From Streptomyces diastatochromogenes (GTDB taxonomy: Bacteria; Actinomycetota; Actinomycetes; Streptomycetales; Streptomycetaceae): a stretch of 60,586 nt of DNA. Under the pieces are notes generated by a model. That model was not told the origin of the DNA and ran no database searches. It was given only the letters and a program-made list of their open reading frames with translations. A program made the translations under genes and the position numbers. The DNA is taken from contig LRTP01000834.1 in NCBI GenBank assembly GCA_001550305.1, positions 1 to 60,586 of the forward strand, given 5' to 3'. This document shows positions 59,224 to 60,586 of the stretch, piece by piece; within the stretch, counting starts at the first letter, position 1, and each line of letters opens with the position of its first letter.

Positions 59224-59268
59224 ATGACTGCACAGTCATGACTGCACTGCTATGACTGCGCAGTCATA
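59224..59268. promoter_or_regulatory. Tandem palindromic operator
   Basis: TATGACTGCGCAGTCATA (59251-59268) is a perfect 18-base palindrome. A near-perfect copy, ATGACTGCACAGTCAT, lies at 59224-59239, centres 28 bases apart. They directly precede the LacI fragment and could be sites of a lost or remote regulator. Confidence 0.65.
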
Positions 59269-59455
59269 GCAACGCAACGGAGCGGGACGCGTCAAGACTT
59301 CGCGCGACATCTCTGTCATCCGGTCTCACCGGAGGAGCCGCGCTCGCGTGCGTGTCGTGGCGTGTGTCGGGTCGCGTGCGGGGCGCGCGTACCCGTCGAC
59401 GCCGAGCGCTCCATGCCCCAAGGCTCATACCGCGCTGGGAACTTGACCGAGTCCT
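59269..59455. other. Short spacer without gene
   Basis: No family resemblance on either strand between the palindromes and the next fragment. Confidence 0.35.
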
Positions 59456-59631
59456 GGCTGCGGACCTCCATCAGTCCACCCAAGTGGCTGCGCGCCATCG
59501 AGTACCTGGCCGAGGACCGCCGCGGCTTCCGGGAGGAACGCGGCTGCCACAACACCGCCGACCCCCGGAAAGAGCAGCGCTACTCCTACCCGGAGCCGGA
59601 AGACGACGGACCGCGCTTGCCGGGGTCCTGA
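59456..59631 (+). pseudogene. Sulfite oxidase-like molybdopterin enzyme, C-terminal fragment
   Basis: Plus-strand SPPKWLRAIEYLAEDRRGF then REERGCHNTADPRKEQRYSY closely follows the end of actinobacterial molybdopterin-dependent oxidoreductases of the sulfite oxidase family (PKWLRAIEYL...FWEERGYHN.ADPWREQRY). Only this last part remains. Bases 59632-59798 show nothing. Confidence 0.55.
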
Positions 59632-59798
59632 CGCCGTCCGTTCGGCAGGTCGGCTGCGCGGTCGGCTGGGCGACGACAACCGCAACGACTGCAAGGCGTG
59701 GGGGGAGTGGGAAAGCCGAGCGCGCGGCCTGGAAAGAGGCGCACAACCGCTCGCCCTCGCCGGGTAGGGCGACGACTGCGCTCAGGCAGACCCGCCGA

Positions 59799-60443
59799 TC
59801 ATGTCGCAGACGGCGGCGGTGTGTGCCGCGGCCACTGCACGCCGGCGTGTTCTGACGCGGCGGCCCGGAACGCCTCCATCAGCGCTGACCCCGGATACGT
59901 CCCGAACACTTCATATTTCCAACGGTAGTGGCACGACCAATAGCTCACCACGCGTCGCTCCGTGCGTGCGAAGAAGTCTGGATTGCGCTCGATGAACTCG
60001 CCATAGAGCCTGCGGTCAGCCGACCCCGGGGCAGCGAGGCCGGGAACACCCAGGCCGATCGTGTCAAGGATCTCCAGCACGTACTCGCCGGCCAACTGCA
60101 CCACAAAGGGGACCACCCATGGCTCGCTCGACGCCATGATCTTTTCGAGGTGGCGCTGGCGGACCCTTCCATCACTGTGCCGTGAGTACAGGCAATGCAA
60201 GATCACCTGCTGGGTTTCGGTCAGTGGCCGCTCCGAGCCGCCGGTCTCCGGCTCCTCGTTGTGGATCCGGTAGGGGATGGCGACGGTCTCGCCCTGCACC
60301 TCAACAACCTCGAATGGCTCCGCCGGCGGGAACCTGGCATCCGGCATGACCGCCAAGACGCTCTGCACGGCACCGGCAAGACGTGCCGGAAAGGCTGCCA
60401 CAAGGACATGCGTGACGTTCGACGGATCCCGAGGCAGCTGCAT
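59799..60443 (-). CDS. Hypothetical protein
   Basis: 214 residues with an even, protein-like composition and consistent codon bias. Recognisable features: LTETQQVILHCLYSRHSDGRVRQRHLEKIM, which looks like a helical bundle, and a tryptophan/tyrosine-rich segment (RRVVSYWSCHYRWKYEVFGTYPGSALMEAF). No signal peptide or membrane segment. ATG 60443. I do not recognise the family. The final 143 bases of the window hold no gene. Confidence 0.65.
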   Translation of the reverse strand: MQLPRDPSNVTHVLVAAFPARLAGAVQSVLAVMPDARFPPAEPFEVVEVQGETVAIPYRIHNEEPETGGSERPLTETQQVILHCLYSRHSDGRVRQRHLEKIMASSEPWVVPFVVQLAGEYVLEILDTIGLGVPGLAAPGSADRRLYGEFIERNPDFFARTERRVVSYWSCHYRWKYEVFGTYPGSALMEAFRAAASEHAGVQWPRHTPPPSAT

Positions 60444-60586
60444 GACACGAGGGTAGGCGGATCTGCGGCTGCCCCGGGTGGTCAGCTGAGACGCGGGTGG
60501 TCGGCCGAGAGCTGAGCGGGACCGACCGCGCCCGGTACGGCAGCGCCGATACGGCAGCAGGGCCCGGACCGCGCGTCGCGGTCCGG

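Overview
The window is high-GC actinobacterial DNA and most resembles Streptomyces or a close relative. Supporting families include a WhiB-type protein, an ECF41/SigJ sigma factor, a LAL-type LuxR regulator, a PAS/GAF/SpoIIE phosphatase with an RsbW-like ATPase, an actinobacterial cytochrome bc1 b subunit, a YtrA-type GntR regulator with ABC genes, and GTG/TTG starts with stop-start overlaps. No rRNA or tRNA gene was seen. Family assignments are from reading translations by eye, without database searches.

Region 1-37 kb is an accessory-looking stretch that mixes intact genes with decayed ones. Intact genes include an NAD(P)-binding oxidoreductase, a YceI protein, a TetR regulator with a divergent membrane protein, HxlR, a nitroreductase, a WhiB protein, an orphan QcrB, a HAD hydrolase, an acyl-CoA dehydrogenase, a LAL regulator, a SpoIIE-type phosphatase, an ECF41 sigma factor and a type II NADH dehydrogenase. 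Relics include IS5-, IS256- and IS630-type transposases, two NAD(P)-binding oxidoreductases, two cupins, a methyltransferase and a possible OsmC/Ohr gene.

The centrepiece is 7.5-15.2 kb. Two divergent gene sets encode two ferritin-like proteins around a fatty acyl-CoA reductase/HAD fusion, and an SDR, a PlsC-type acyltransferase and a very clear alkyl-DHAP synthase. Together these supply every step expected of a peroxisome-like ether-lipid pathway: fatty alcohol, acyl-DHAP, alkyl-DHAP and its reduction.

A repeated promoter-like motif, TGTCACA-N15-CGGTC, occurs about eleven times between 0.7 and 36.9 kb on both strands, always at the same spacing. It precedes the oxidoreductase copies, both arms of the ether-lipid locus, whiB, the qcrB region, a cupin, the SpoIIE phosphatase and ndh. 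It resembles the ECF41/SigJ promoter, and an ECF41 sigma gene lies at 31.4-32.3 kb. I infer a local regulon for membrane, redox or envelope stress. The motif was not found after 37 kb.

Region 37-60.6 kb is different. It holds a GntR-ABC operon with an 11-bp inverted-repeat operator, surface-acting enzymes (acyltransferase 3, polysaccharide deacetylase), an IS110 relic, a TetR/epoxide hydrolase pair sharing two operators, a secreted protein, an APH-like kinase, an iron-box-controlled ZIP transporter, an M-box riboswitch with a MgtE_N/CBS protein and an Nramp-like transporter (probable Mg2+ system), and finally redox enzymes (aldo/keto reductase, Gfo/Idh/MocA) with LacI, F420-nitroreductase and sulfite-oxidase-like fragments.
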